Assembly: GCA_031763025.1 (NCBI GenBank) | Contig: JASSKH010000010.1 | Span: forward strand, 10,991,427-11,055,426 | Reading direction: 5' to 3' | DNA from: Macrocystis pyrifera | Lineage: Eukaryota > Sar > Phaeophyceae > Laminariales > Laminariaceae | DNA: 64,000 nt | Shown: positions 1 to 14,306 of the stretch, piece by piece | How the letters are laid out: every line of letters begins with the position of its first letter | How positions within the stretch are numbered: position 1 is the first letter of the stretch | The notes under the pieces: generated by a model | Databases searched by the model: none | Seen by the model: only the letters and a program-made list of their open reading frames with translations | Told to the model about the DNA's origin: nothing | Made by a program: the position numbers and the translations under genes

Positions 1-528
1 TGGTGGTGGTATTGGCGGTGGTAGTATAGGTTCGGGGCAGTTTTTCTCTGCTTGAGCTTTTAGCTTGGAGGTTTCTCGTGGCCCGTGCGTGCATGCGCGC
101 GTAGTACATCACACGGCGGCACTGCGTTTGGCCAGTTGTAGGACGTGGCCTGCAGCCATTGCTGGACGGAAACCCCAGTTGGAACGGGCAATTACAGCAG
201 GGGGCGGCATAGTCTTCAAAACTCACCATAGACCCAAATAAGCATGTACCCCCCCTGTGTTTACACTCCATATTTATCTCTGATTACTACACTATGCTCC
301 CCCGTAGTAATTGCAGTACTTTAGAAAAAAAAGGACAACAAAGGTGCCGAACATTTTTTGGTGGGTGCTCGTGCGTGTTATATGTATGCTCATTCATGGC
401 GTTAGTCTGTGGGGACGGGGGGGGGGCGGTTGGTGACACTCCTCGAAGATGACAGGGTTGCATCGCGCACCGCCCGACCTGGCGGTTGCGACTAAGCTTC
501 GGGGTCCATCGCGTGCTACAGTAGTGCT

Positions 529-631
<103 letters not shown>

Positions 632-2863
632 CCCCACGAAATCCACAATCCTCAGGTCTATGCATCACCAGGTACAGTACTCTCAGCCTTTTGTCCACCT
701 GGTGTTTATATAGTTGGTGTATGCAGTCCGTACGTGAGGACTTCTTCGTTCGTTGGGTCAGTCCGAGTGGCAGCCAGGGACGGCAGGCAAACGTCCAGAG
801 TACGCCTTGGTGCTTTCTCTTTTGCGGACTCTGGAATTTATGTCGTTTACATTTATATACAAAGTTCCCTTTCGGGATTGTGATTGGCTTGAAATTTCGG
901 GGGTGCCGCAAGGTCAACAAGGAGAACACAGCAGGCGTTCGTTTCTCGTACCAGCTAGTCGTACATACAGAGTGGCCACCAGGCAAGAACGAAGACCGTA
1001 AAGAGCTCTTGAAAGCTGAAGAGAAAGAAGTAGCCACCGGGCAAGTAAAAACGAGTTTATTGGTACATTAGTAATATTTCTATTTATGTAAGTAGGGCTG
1101 GTACCGCAGACAAGTTCAGGTTGTTACGCGACCCTGCGTGTTGGCCGGCTCGGCCGACGTAAGTGTACTACCAGACACACAACAATTTTGACCAAACGTA
1201 CTGCTGCGACCTACCGCATATCACGCAAGACAGTGCTCCGCTGCGGACGGATTCCCAAGCTGGTTTATCGACAAAGGAGTGCAACTGTCGAGCGATGCTT
1301 CTAAGGGAAACATCTCGACGAGATTTTTCCAAAAAAAAAACCCGACATTTTCGTTCTGCGTGCCCCTCTTACGGCATGTTTTGATGAAAACGGACTCCGA
1401 AATTTCATCCCTGCCTGTGTGTTATCATAGCACCCTTGTTCTACGGTATGCGCATGCAGGCACGTTTCGGATACAATCTACTTGGGGTTAGCGTGGGGGG
1501 GAAAAATGCAGCGGAAGAGTTGGTGTTGAGACTTGAGGGGGAAAAACGTGACGAAACCTTGCGACGGATGTGGTTTCGGCTATATACACGTCGCACAGCG
1601 TGATGCTTCATATGATAGTACCCGCACTGCTGCGTGCTCTCACACTCGTCGGTTGCTAAGGCCACACTTGTCATTGATGGGGTGTGCGGTTACTGCAGCG
1701 GTTCGCACTGACTGGACCCATTGGCTATTTGGTGGCAAGGTGCGCACCGTGACGTAGTGTTGGTACAATGGCATACCTGGTACCGGGTACCTGGTTATTT
1801 ACAGTGTTGGATATCGTGTCAGACGTTTCGATTAATGGTCGAACTTCTCGTATTTATCGAAGCGAGCGCAGCGCGTTTTGCCCTCCAGCTGCAAGCATCT
1901 CCCTCTTTGTTTTGCTGGTTCTGAACTTTTGTTTTCGATGTATCTACTATCGACATCGCATCGGTTTTTTGTTGTTGTATCCGTATCGTATCGAAGTCGA
2001 TATTCGCTCTATATCTGTAACTGTCCCAGTTGGTGTACACGGCGGTATCGGGTTTTCTAATTTCTACCTGATTCTTTCCCGCTTGAGGTAGAAGCGGTGG
2101 TTGCAGAAGGTATTTGTGCCCGTCAGAGGGAAACAGATACCAGGTATATATTGTACCAGGTCCACCCGAATTATGTTCTTGCTATCTTTTGATGGTCGGA
2201 CATGTGGCTCGTCGCATTTACCTCTTTTACACTGTTTTGGTGGTTCTTTATACTTGTTACGTACGTGGTCACTGTTTCTGCGGTATCGCCATTGATAGTA
2301 TATACAGTCAGTCTCTGTGTGCGTCCTGTTTGTGTTGTAGCGGTTGGTTTTTCGCCAATGAGATAATGCACCAATGCAATTGGTACGTAGATGAGGCAAA
2401 AGCATGTCTGGTGTGTTCTTTTTCGTGGGCGTCAGGCTTTGTTTTGCTCACCTCGGTTCCTCAGTTCGGCATTTTTTTTGCCCCGGATCTGTAGGAAGGA
2501 TTGAACGCGACCGTTCGGTTTCGGGGGAACTATTCTTTAGGAAAAAATCGGGGGAATTATTATTTGAAGAATATAAGGTATCGTACGTAGGACACACTGC
2601 CTGCCGCTTGCTTGCATGTGAGGTAGTTAGGCCGGTGTGTGTATCATGGCGTCATCACGGTGGTCATAAATGAGACTGATGGTCTTAGTAGGCGCATCAA
2701 TGCTATTTGTGCCTTCATTCGCTGGTTTACGTCGTGTTTTAGTGCAGGGGGCGGTCAGTCAAGAGGTCAAATGGCGACCTTCGACGAGTATTGCGCCTTT
2801 GATCGTGACGAGAGTGATGGCTGCACACCCACGAAAAAGACGCCGTGCTCTTGGCGTCCGTAC

Positions 2864-2897
2864 GACTGACTGACTGACTGACTGACTTGACTGACTG
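2864..2897 (+). repeat. (GACT)n microsatellite
   Basis: Tandem GACT units with one slip in the middle. No gene context is visible. Confidence 0.85.
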
Positions 2898-5800
2898 CTG
2901 CAGTGACTAGTAGTCGCGTGTTGACAGTCAATGTTCCTCACAGGAATATTTAAGCGACTCAATCAACCAGTTATACTATTATGAGCGACTCAGTCAACCC
3001 AAGAGTCTTTCCAAGCCACAGCGTGGCCGAATCAACGTACTGCATAGTCTTTCCGAGCACAGCACCCTAGCCGGCCAAATCAAGCTAGAGTCTTGCTGTA
3101 CTGCTTGCTGTGAACATGGTGCATCTGTATACTGCTGTGCTGTACGAGAATTCAGCCATATTATCCACCGTGTTTCTGGCCGTTTCAGATTTCGATGAAT
3201 TCGTGCCTATATACACCCCTATTGTAGAGCGGGGCAGCATTGCCCTGCTGTTCCCTGGGTGTTACCATTTAATACAAGGTTGGACGGAGGTATGGGAATT
3301 TCAGGGATTGGTTAGGCTTAGAAAAAGCGGCCTAAACACAGGAACGATGCTTTCGCAACACATCGGCCAGAAATAATATAAGTGCATTTTGGGTAGGAGC
3401 GAAAAATAGCAGCAGCGATACGATAACACTGTACTGCAGAGGTCAGGTGCATTTTGGATATGCGCGAAATTTGCAGCAGCGACACGAGAGCGACACGAGA
3501 ACTACATACCGGAAACAAAGGTCGGCAGAGTACCCGCTCCCAGTCATCGGGACTCAGTCGTTGACTCGCGAATATCAGTCATTTTGAAGTACCGAGAGTC
3601 CAAGGGTACGTCGAAGTACTGAAACTGCCTATCTATATACAGTATACTCTGATACACTACTGCTGTGGGTTATGTACTTCACACACGAACTCATTTCTGG
3701 CTGTACGCTTTGCCTAACGTGCTTACTTTCCTTGAACCTGTCTGCCTGTATGTTTTCTTGTTTCTTGTTGCGCAGTATATATCTTGTACATTTGGTGTCT
3801 GTGTTTTCTTGCAGTGGTTGTGCTCCGCTCCGCACAGTTCGGCATGGTATAAGACGTCAAAGGAAGTCAAATGAAGCAACTCATTGTCGGAGTGCGACTA
3901 CCGTTCGTTGGATTTCATCAATTGTATCGTGTACGCTATCCATCCATCAATTCCGTCCGTTACCCACAGCCGAGCATTACAGCATGACACACCACATCCA
4001 TTTACAATGCGCAGATTAGAAACAACGTATGGGGGTGGTTTAGGTTGGTGGGGTTCCAGAGATTTTTCTTGAATATCTCCCCGCCTACCTTGACTGCCTG
4101 CTTAATAGCCATCCAGAGTAATACCAACCACTTTTTATTCCGAAGCGTTCATCCGCCATCATCACCGAGACAACATGCAGCAGCACACGTCACCGGAATG
4201 ACCTCGTGCGAGCGTCCAACTTCACACTTTGAACGCATTCAGCAGTATACACTGGGGAACAGCACAGAAACACACATCGTTGGCGCTGACCTACAGCGAC
4301 TTTATCATACAACAGCAATTCGCCCATTCGGGACCCATGCAGGTGCAGCAACGAAATATATATGTATGCGTATACGCTATCAGCCTCGGTCTGGCGCTTA
4401 TCGCCGACTGGCTCTATGTAGGGCACCCCGAATGCCGAAAGTTGGGGCGGGACTCTTGAGTGTGCCGGATAGCGATTTCCGTTGCCCGCAGTACAGTATA
4501 GGCCCGCCAATAAGAAAGTGCCCAATAAGAACATAATGCTCACTTTTAGGAGAACGCCAAGAGAAAGGGGCTGAGAAAAACGGCTCAGTGGTGAACTCTA
4601 CACTAAATCCTATATGGTAGCCTACGTATGCTCAAGGTTGTTTGAAGATGGCGCCCCCAAAATAATCTCAGACTTGCCCAGATTACTTAGGTGTTTCTTG
4701 TTGGCGGGCCCATACCGTAATGGTGTCAACCGCGAGGGTCGTTTAGAAAAACAAAATAAAGCGTAGTGAACAGCAGGTACGGTAGGTTCGGAGCTTCTGA
4801 ATTGGGGGGTCAGGAATTCGGCGGGGACAGAAGGACAAGAAAATAGTCTTGTCATAGAAGACCCTACAAGCAGTGCAGCCTTGGGGGATTCGCTGTGAAT
4901 CCCAGCTTGTTTTTCCTCGCTGGTGGGGATCGTTTTCTTACGAGAGCATGACACAGGTAGGTGTCCTGACCTTCGTAAAGCACGCGATCCTCTTCTACCG
5001 CTCCTGCTGTATAATGTGGGAAAAGCAGGAAGGCGCCCGGGCTTGGTCGCAGAAAATGTCTGCACCCCTCACATACCTGGCCATCACCACAATCACTGAT
5101 TTCGAAAATCCTGTTTTGATAATCATCCCGACGAACTGCGGTACTGTACACTGTACTCGTTGGAATAACCCGGGCCTCAGGAGCCGAGTCGAGACATGTC
5201 TTGTTGACCCGTCCGAGCTCTCTCTCTATTTTCCACGTTACTGCTGTGGGGGCTCTCTCCGAGCTTAGGGAGAGAATAAATCTTGCAGCTCATGCAGGCC
5301 CTGGCAGCCGGCGAAAGCCACCAATTCACTCGAGACTCAACGACAGCAGCAGTAGGGGCTCCGTACAATGCGGTCGGTTGTTTCGCTTGGCGTGATGGTG
5401 ATGCTTGCTTGGCAGCAGGCGACACGAAACCAAAACAGAAAAAAAGACACCACACTCCTACAGGTATGCGAGGTACATGTGTACCAGGTACATGTTTTGT
5501 TTGTCCTCGTGTGCGGCCCCAATGGATTTTACGTTGCAAGTCGTGCAAGGATTGTACCTCTTTTTTTGTTCAAGGTGTACGACGTGCTTCCGTTATGATG
5601 TTCATAGATATTTGACTGTTTTTACTATTCGATTTGACTATATTTTCTTCCCTGAGGTATTCTTTCGGGTTTTTTTTTTTTGGCCTGTTCCATGACCACG
5701 GGCCCACGACTTAGGAAATGAGTTAATGTGAGAACCACAACAAGAACCACAACAAGAAATATGGAGGATGACCCAAGTTTTTCTATTCAGTAGTGTCAGC

Positions 5801-6551
5801 CACACCCCCCCTGCCGATCAAGTCAGAAAGAAAAACAAAGCAGTGGGGTGGGATCTCTTTGCACACGAAAAAAAAAAACTACTAGAAAAAAATTGTACTC
5901 CATTTTTACTTGGTTTTAGAGTACCCCCAGTCTACGGTGGGTGTCGGAATTTGTGTGGAACAGGGGGGAAATCCTTTCTTTTCTCTCGTGTATAATCGAA
6001 GTACACTCTTGCTGTCATGGTCGAAACGTAGACATGTTCAAGAAAACAGAAACATGTGCTACCCAGTTCGACGCGAGCCGACGAGGGAAGAAAGGGATGG
6101 AGCCTTCTGGCGATAAAAAAAGAAGACCCGAGCCGTAGCGGGGAGGGGGGAGGGGAGCCTGCTATCTATGTGACTCCGAAATCTGAATAAAACCTACTGA
6201 TAGTAGGTACGAGGGAAGAAGGAAACACCGATAAATAAATAATGAAACAAAATGTCAGGGCTATATGACATGATGCACATTTTAACTTCAGATTGTTTCC
6301 GCCCATAAAATATATAGATATATGACCCCTGGCTACCGCAATAGCCGCAAGTATTCTCCCACTCGATTTTCAACTAGTTTTGTCCCCTCGGCATGGGCGC
6401 AGTTGAAAGGGTTAAAAATCGACTATCGACCAAAACATGAAATTGCCATTCATCGTTAATACACGACAGCTCTCACCCCCTCCCCCCTCCCCGGCACATA
6501 ACCAGCACCCGAAAACGTCCAACTAAAACATGGTCCAGACCCCGAAAAAAG

Positions 6552-6759
6552 TCAAGCCCCCTCCACCGCCATGAGCCGTTCGAGATTCCTGAGCAGCTGG
6601 CCGCCCCCTCTCTTCGCCGGCACCCCTCTGGAGGTCAACATCTGTTCAACGTCTCGGCCGAGGAGATAGACGCCTCGATCGAATCGCTCCTTCTCCACGC
6701 CCCTCCTGAACAGGGGGTAGGCGACTCCTGCCCCGGTAACGTTATCTCGGACGGCAGAT
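6552..6759 (-). CDS. UVRAG: UVRAG-like exon 10 (C-terminus)
   Basis: Acceptor ccttggggtcag after a C-rich tract. It completes the split Arg codon of exon 9 to read SRSAVRDN, then YPLFRRGVEKERFDRGVYLL and GRDVEQML, and ends in TGA at 6554-6552. This matches the canonical end of the UVRAG core domain. Confidence 0.9.
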
Positions 6760-9700
6760 CTGACCCCAAGGAGGCATGGGTGGGGAAACATATAAATTGA
6801 ACGGCGGGCGGGGGGGGGGGAAAGGGGGAGGCGGGGGGGGGGGGGGGAAGAGGAGGAAGGGGGGGGGGGGGGGGGGGGGGAGGGGGTGATTTGGCAGACA
6901 TAAGCTCGAAAACAAAAAAACAGAAACCACCAAGATGACAAATAGACATGACACGCCGGGCCCAGTCAGCGTGGGTAAAATTCCTATGCCATCCAGATCC
7001 AGAAACGTTCTGAGCTTAAACGCTCCACTCTCGATCACCGGCGCGTCTCAACCCTATCATCGCTGCAAAAAGCTACACTATTTCCGTATAGTTTGTCCCC
7101 AAAAATCGTTCGTGCCGTTCCAAATGGAAACTAACCCGAGCTGTTCACCGGTAAGGAGTCAGGAGGTCTTCAAAAACACACGGGTCGGGTCGGAGCGGGT
7201 CGGAGCGGGTCGGAGCGGAGCGGGTCGGATCGGGTCAGGTTAGGTGACCCTATCCGATCCGACCCGCGAGTGTTGACCCGATCCGTAAACAGCCTTTTTC
7301 CTACTGCAACACTAGCTCAACTATTAAGTTTAAGTAGCTTGTGCCCATAAAGGGAGTGGGTGCCACGGTGCCATCGTAGCCCCTTCACATCTCTCACTCC
7401 CGTTTAGGGTAAGGGGACAGACCACTCACATCTCTCAGTAATTTATTTTCCAAACGGGACTGCACTACTGATAAGGTTCAAAAAAAGGTTTCTATCGGGC
7501 GCGATCAAAATGCACGCCGTGTATTTTTTGCGCTCTGGCCGGTAATCTAACCCTAAGTCTGATAGCATCGTCAGAGCCCAGAAACTTCTTATGTCGTCGA
7601 CGAGAGCGGTACAGCAAGTACCGAGTCTCCGCCCTCCCCCGGCTTCAAGCTCAGGCACACCTCGAGGCATTGTAGATAAGCTGGTACCGGAGGGGGACCT
7701 GCAGGTACTTTGCCAGCATGCAGACCAGGTGGGCCGTGTACCCCAGGGCGGACGAGACTCTCTCGTCGTCAACGCTGTACAGGTCAGCCGGCAGCTCCAA
7801 GCCTCGGATGGTGTACTCGCGCAGCTTCTCCTGGTACTTGATCGGGTAGATGGCCTAAAGCGAGCGAAACACAAAAGCGGGGCCAAGCAGCGAGAAGCAT
7901 CCAGGTATTGCATGGGTTTCGCCGTCAATGGAATGTGACGAGGAAGACGAGATGCACATATTCTAGAAAATGTTCGACACACACTGTGCACGAGGCGAAC
8001 ATACTTAAATGTAAAGTACTTAACCTTAACCCTAAGCCTGAGTCAAAAATCAACCATTGGTTAGAGGTAGTCCCTTTGCCTCGTACACAGTAGTGCGTTC
8101 CAACCAATTTTTTTCGAAGGAGCGGAAAGCTCTACTGGAAGACCATTAGGACGGATGACCCATCGGCTCGTAGGCCTGCAACGACTAAAGTTAGCCGGTA
8201 CTGGTGTAAAGAAGCCACACCAAGGGAGGGGAAGCACTTTTTTTGAGTCTCTTTGCCTCCCTCAACGACTTCTACTATGCCTCGCGTGAGAGGTGACTTC
8301 TCGAGCGATAAAAAAACAAGCGCAACTCTAACCCTAAGACAAACAAAATCCCTCAACCGATGCAGGGGTAGGTACGTAGCGAAACGAGTGTGAACCACAA
8401 AATATCAACATTATTAGGATTAGGGGTTAGGATGAGGGCGAGGAGTCCCGCCAAAAAAAAAACACTGTCACTGGGACAGATAAAAAAAGGGGTATCCACG
8501 GGTCTGGAGGTCTTCAACAACTCTGGGTCGGGTCGGGTCGAGCCGGGTCGGGCCAGGTCAGGAGGTCTTCGGAATCTCAGGGGTCAGTTCGGGGTCGGGT
8601 TGGGTGACCCTACCCTACCCGACCCGACCCGACCCGGCCTGTGAACAGCCCTGGAAAAGTGCTATGTAGTGCCATAAAAACTCTACCGCACACGAATGGG
8701 GCGCTGGCCCTAAGCAAAGTAAGGGTAGTGCTTGTACTGCTGCTGTAGTTTCTCAGCTGAGGAGGCCCGTTCGTCGCAGACGTTTGAGCCTAAACAGCCT
8801 CCCCGACCACACTGTATCGGCCTGTTCCGCACCGTAGTGGTATGGCTGATCGTTCTTCCTCCGCACTGCACCGCAGTGTAGTGGCACGGCTGACCGCTCT
8901 TCCTCCATCCTTACCGGACTGTAGCTGTAGCGGCATGGCTGACAGCACACACGGTCTGCAACACTTCTCTCTAGCAACGCAGATCCCTGGGGTAGGCCGG
9001 ACTCTACATGTCTTACCAGGTACAAACTACTGTACGTATTATTAATGGTATATTCCCCCTACATGCATGTTCTTATTAAGTTAGTAAGCCCCCACCCAGC
9101 CCAGCAACCACTGTTGCTCCTACTAATACTCGACCTTGAGGACGAAACCGACAACTCTGTGCGCCGACATTGCGCAATGTCTGGTGCTTGATTCGGATCG
9201 CCTGGCAAGCGTACCAACGCCCGGACACGCGATCGCGCAAACAAGTGACGGGACACGCAGAATCAGTCCCCTAGAGACTCGGCGGCTCCCAAGAAGCGAA
9301 ACAGACGTCTCAACGAGAACTAGAGTTATGCAAACACAGTACCAAAAAAATCTCGGTGGCTCACAAGAAATGACATAGACGCACAAACACATCGAAAAAA
9401 GCTCGACAACTCTGAAGAAAACAAACACAAAGCCAAAAACGATTCGAAAAAACATTGGCGGCTCATAAGAAACCAAGCAGACGAAGGAACAGCTTGCCAA
9501 AGGGTCTGCGGCTCAAAAGCAAGCGAGACACAAGGAAAAATAGTTTCACAGCACTCCGCCGCTCCCAAGAGACGAGGTAGACGCGCAGAAAGAGCCTGTA
9601 AAAGGCTCGGCGGCCCAAATGCAAGCGAGACGCAAGAAAATACAGCGGGTGATCATCTCGGAGGCTTGCAGACTAACGAGACAAGCGCAAAAACAGCGTG

Positions 9701-12261
9701 TAAAATGATCGACGATTCACAACAATATCGACAAACACACGCAGCCACAGACAGCCCGGCTGAAAGGTTCGGCTGCCCAGAAGAAACGAGATCACCGCAG
9801 AAACAGCATTCAAACAGCTCGAAGATGCACAAGGGAACAAAACACAGAACAGGAAAGACACGGAAACAGCTTGCTAAAAGCTCGGCTGCCGACGAGAACC
9901 GAGACCCTATATATATACGCAAAAAACATTGACACACGACGCTTTTTTATTGTATCATACCAGGTACAGCAGTATGTGGAAGTTTGATTAGCTTAACCCT
10001 TGAACCATGTAGCGAAAAAACGTGCCCCACACCAAGTCCAAGTAGTACAATATGAATCAAAACAATGGTTGCAGTTTTTTAAAAGGGTTTATCCTTAATT
10101 CTGCCCATCCGCAGGGGCTTGAAAAAAAAAAAACTTGCACAAACCAAAAGCTCGGCAGCTCACAAAAAACGAGACAGACACAGAAATAACTTGAAAAGAG
10201 GCACCACGGCGATGGGACAGATTCGATGCTGACGCTGATGTTGATGTTGATTTAGCAGCAGCGCGAGCAGGTCCCACTTGCCTGAAGTTCTGAAGTTAGC
10301 CTCGCCCTTCTCGCCTCGAGCAATACGTGGCTCTTCAGAGTGTCTCGCTTCTCGGTCTTCAGGGAGAGGGTACCTGCATCTGCGGCTTCTGCTGGCACAA
10401 CGGAAGAAAGAACGTGGGTGTGCGTTAGAACTTTTTTGTCACCATCCCTGCTGTTGTTGTTGTCCTCGCGTTAATTCACCGCCAAGAAAGAGTCCGTGGT
10501 CACAGGACAGGCCGCCAATAAAATCTGGATTAGAAGAATACCTCACATGCCAACGCACTACTCACGGGTTCTCTCACTGGGGGGGCAGAGTAATACATAC
10601 AGTAGTAACACATAGTAATATGCATAGTAATACATAAGTGATACTTACCAGGTACACACAATAAAATAAAAACTAACAGCTGCAAGCTCGAGGATTTGGT
10701 CGAAACTCATCCTTGCAAGCTGTGTGTCAAAGTATACTATTACGGGGGGGGACAGGTAAATAGGCCCAAATACTGTTGGTAAAAATGGTTGGATATATAT
10801 ATATATAGGTTTTTGTGTGTATCGTAGGTCCTATTTACCCTAATGGTCCTCTGTAATAGTCCATCGCGTCATACTCACGCTTCCATCGCGGGTACTACCA
10901 TGCATGGGTTTTACTGGTGTGGTCACAAGCAGGAAGTACAGTCCGTATATATATGAGGATGTCAAATCTGCTTGAAAACCTGCACAACTCAATGAGTGGG
11001 TTGTGTCGATATTTACTATAAATATGAAACAAACAAACAGACCCTGACCCATATAACAGGTACCTGGGTACAAGAACTATCAACAGTAATAATCAGATCT
11101 CATAATATCATAGGAACCCTATTTCAACCATTAATACGTCGTCATACATGGTCGTGATATCTACTGCTTGTGTGTCTTGTCTTCACATCAAATCGTCCTC
11201 TCTACAAGCAGTACCTACGAGCTTCATCAGTACACCCAGGGTCTGTCCTGATCCCTTATGCCAGAGAGATTCGTACTAACTCTGTGGTCACCGACAACTG
11301 TGGGACAGAGGAAGACCCAGCGTAATATTATTGGTACATATTATGTCACAATACTATGTTGTGATTCAGTGTGAAGTAGGATGCGTGTGGCCGGAAGAGC
11401 AATCGAAAGTCGTCGCCGGGAATACGGACTACGGCATGAGGAGCTTAGCGGTGACGCCATTGACCGTTGACTACCCATGACGCATCTGCGGACAAACTAT
11501 ACATGATGCACTCGTTTGTGTTTGCTATATATACACTGCAGCAAAACTCACTACTACGTGGACATGTACTTGGTTTATTCTTCCACTCCAGAGGTGTTGG
11601 AGCCTGTCCCGTGACGTGACCGCACGGAGTCGTAGGTGATGGCGCGGAGTTAAGTTGATAGCAACAACAACAGCAGCAGAGAGAGAAAGACAATTCGTGC
11701 CCGCAGTTCTCTGATTGGCCAGTTTCTGTTTGCTCGATTTTATTATTGGAGGAAATTCCTTTGTCCACATTTTTCGTCACCCGGAATCGTGACATCACTT
11801 TTGTACTAGAGCAGACGAACTACCGTATTAGTAGTAAGTATTAATATTGACACCACTAGTGACACATCTATACAAACTAAAATCATCAGCTGTGAGATGG
11901 AGTGTACGCACCAAGACCTATACGCTGGGGCAGGAAGCGCCAGTTCTCTTCAGCATGATCAATGATCTCCGACGTCCATCCCTCGCCACGAAGTAAATAA
12001 CATCTCCGGCTTCACTACACAAGTGCAGCAGTATCATAACCATTTTTTTTTTAACTCCAAGCGTTCCTCCATTGCAAACAAAAAAACAGCTGCTGGTATT
12101 GGCTATTAGCATGGCGATCAAAACAATCGCAACTTTGGTGCTGCCAACCACTGAACCGAATACAATACAAGCAGCGTGAGTGAGCGGCTAGCAGTATTAA
12201 TACTAATACTAATACTAATACTGATACTGATACTAATACCGATACTAATACTACTACGACG

Positions 12262-12292
<31 letters not shown>

Positions 12293-14264
12293 GCTACTAC
12301 TACTACTACTACTGCTACTACTACTACTACTACTACTACTAATACTATGGGTAGGATCATGTTGCGCCCGTGCAGTACAACTCCTCCCGTTGTGACCCGG
12401 GCACCAATTTTGTATCAAGCCCCGATGACGCACTGCCCGTTGCCGTACTCGTCGCTTTCGATCGTCAATTCTACCCTCTCGAGTCCGAACAGGTTCACCT
12501 GGTACCAGGTACCTGATACCTGATACATCATAGCGAGATACCTCAACATCTCCGTACACAATATACTGCTGCGCTGCCCACTCTCCCCAACCTACGTATT
12601 GACCAGGAAACACTGCTGTGAGGGCTCAAGGGGAACCGTTGAGAGGGGGGTGCGGCGCATCATGTTTAGTGAAATGGGTAGGTAGCCATTGTGAACAGCC
12701 GGTGAACCGTTTCTCTGCTACAAAACCTGCCTGCCTAACTAAAAGGTGAGGTTTATCCCTGTGACACGCGTGGTACACTTCTGAAGGGGAAGAGTCGACA
12801 ATACTATTTCGAGGAGCGATCAGAGGGAAAATTCAAGATGGTAAAACAGGTGACTATGATCACAGCAACGGTTACCGCGTGGTTGGGGGATGATACAATA
12901 GGTCGTGTCCGAGCAACAATGGTTTGGAGGCATGGAGTCGTACACGGCACGCGCGCAACAAGATTTTCCTACCCGCAATATTGCTGGTGAGTGCTCATGT
13001 TCATTATGCCGCTCTATATATTGTTCGTGGACGATTTGAAACACCCTAACTAACTTTCTACTGCTGAGATTGTTTTGGTCGGTATGAACGTACTACAGCA
13101 GTACAATCAATCAACACCGAAAAACGGGCTAGTTAAACAGGACGGCATGCCGAAAAAGGACGGACTGCACGAAAACGCCTCCTTTGTGAGACAATCGGAC
13201 AACAACAACAACAAAAAAACTCCAAGTAGGTTAGGTATAGGAATACTACAGAAAGTACAGGAATACGACAAGGGTGGGCATACGAAAAGAGAGAAGACAG
13301 ACTCACACTCGGCACGATGTCGGAATCAAACAAACTACCGGGTTGTGCTTTCCGTCAGAAATTCAATAAAATATACCTGGTATATTTTTTCGCTTTGAAA
13401 AAAAAAAACGATCTTATTTCGGGGGACTAAAGTAATATATGACCAAATAATGTTAGTAAAAATAGGTAAATAAATATATTTTTTGTGAGTACCATAGGTC
13501 CTACTTACTATGGCCCTCGTAATATTGATTGACCCCCCCCCCCGTCAGCAACAACAGGGCGAGAGCTGGACTAAGGTGGAATGGCGTAGTTGACAAAGTA
13601 TGGAAGGATATAGGGGGGGGGAAACCAAGAAGAGGTGACCTCCGCCGGGAAGTTTGGGAGGTACAAGACAGAAGTAGAAGAAAGGATAGAAAGAAGGGAA
13701 AGGCTAGCGCTAAGGAACAAGGTGGGATCGGGAAAACTTTCGGAGTTATACGGGGGATTGAGAGAAGAGATATGAATGAAAACGTATTTGCACGGCCCAA
13801 TGGACTTCGCGAAAACGCTGAAAATGCGATTTCGTGTAGGTGACCTAGACCTGCCAGAAAGAGGAAAGAGATATACTAGTAGCGGGAGGAAGTAAATGCA
13901 AAGATGTGCCCGTGTGGCAAAGCATTAGAGAGTATAATTCACATAGTAGGAGAAAGCGAAATATACAAGGAGGAACGGGATGTGTTTGAAGAGATGAGGG
14001 AAATAGACCAATGTGACATGGAGGAGTTTGATACACTACATAGCAGCGAGAAAACGATCGCTATCCTAGGAGGTAAATGGTGGCGACAGGCGGCCAAGCA
14101 GGAAGAAGAAAAGATTAACAAAAAGTTTCATGTAATTTATGGAAACAACGTAACGAGCGCCCAATTGTTGGAGGTGTCTCTACTAGGAGTAGGAACGGTG
14201 CTCCGTCTCGAAAGGGATGCGTGGTAAATGGTCAAATGACTAAGACAAGCAAAAAATGAGTACG

Positions 14265-14306
<42 letters not shown>

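Larger units (their letters stand above)
7855..10281. other. UVRAG intron 8, repeat-filled
   Basis: Contains a GACCCG foldback (8.5 kb), scattered telomere-like ccctaa words, a diverged ~51-bp minisatellite (9.16-10.2 kb) and TACCAGGTA palindromes near 9015 and 9960. No further exon was found. Confidence 0.6.

Noticed and set aside
7443-7991. 182-codon minus-strand frame
   Set aside because: It overlaps UVRAG exon 9 in another frame; the conserved motifs are in the exon's frame, so this is a shadow.
8020-8440. Telomere-like ccctaa / ttaggg words
   Set aside because: Only isolated units, scattered and in both orientations inside an intron; not an array.
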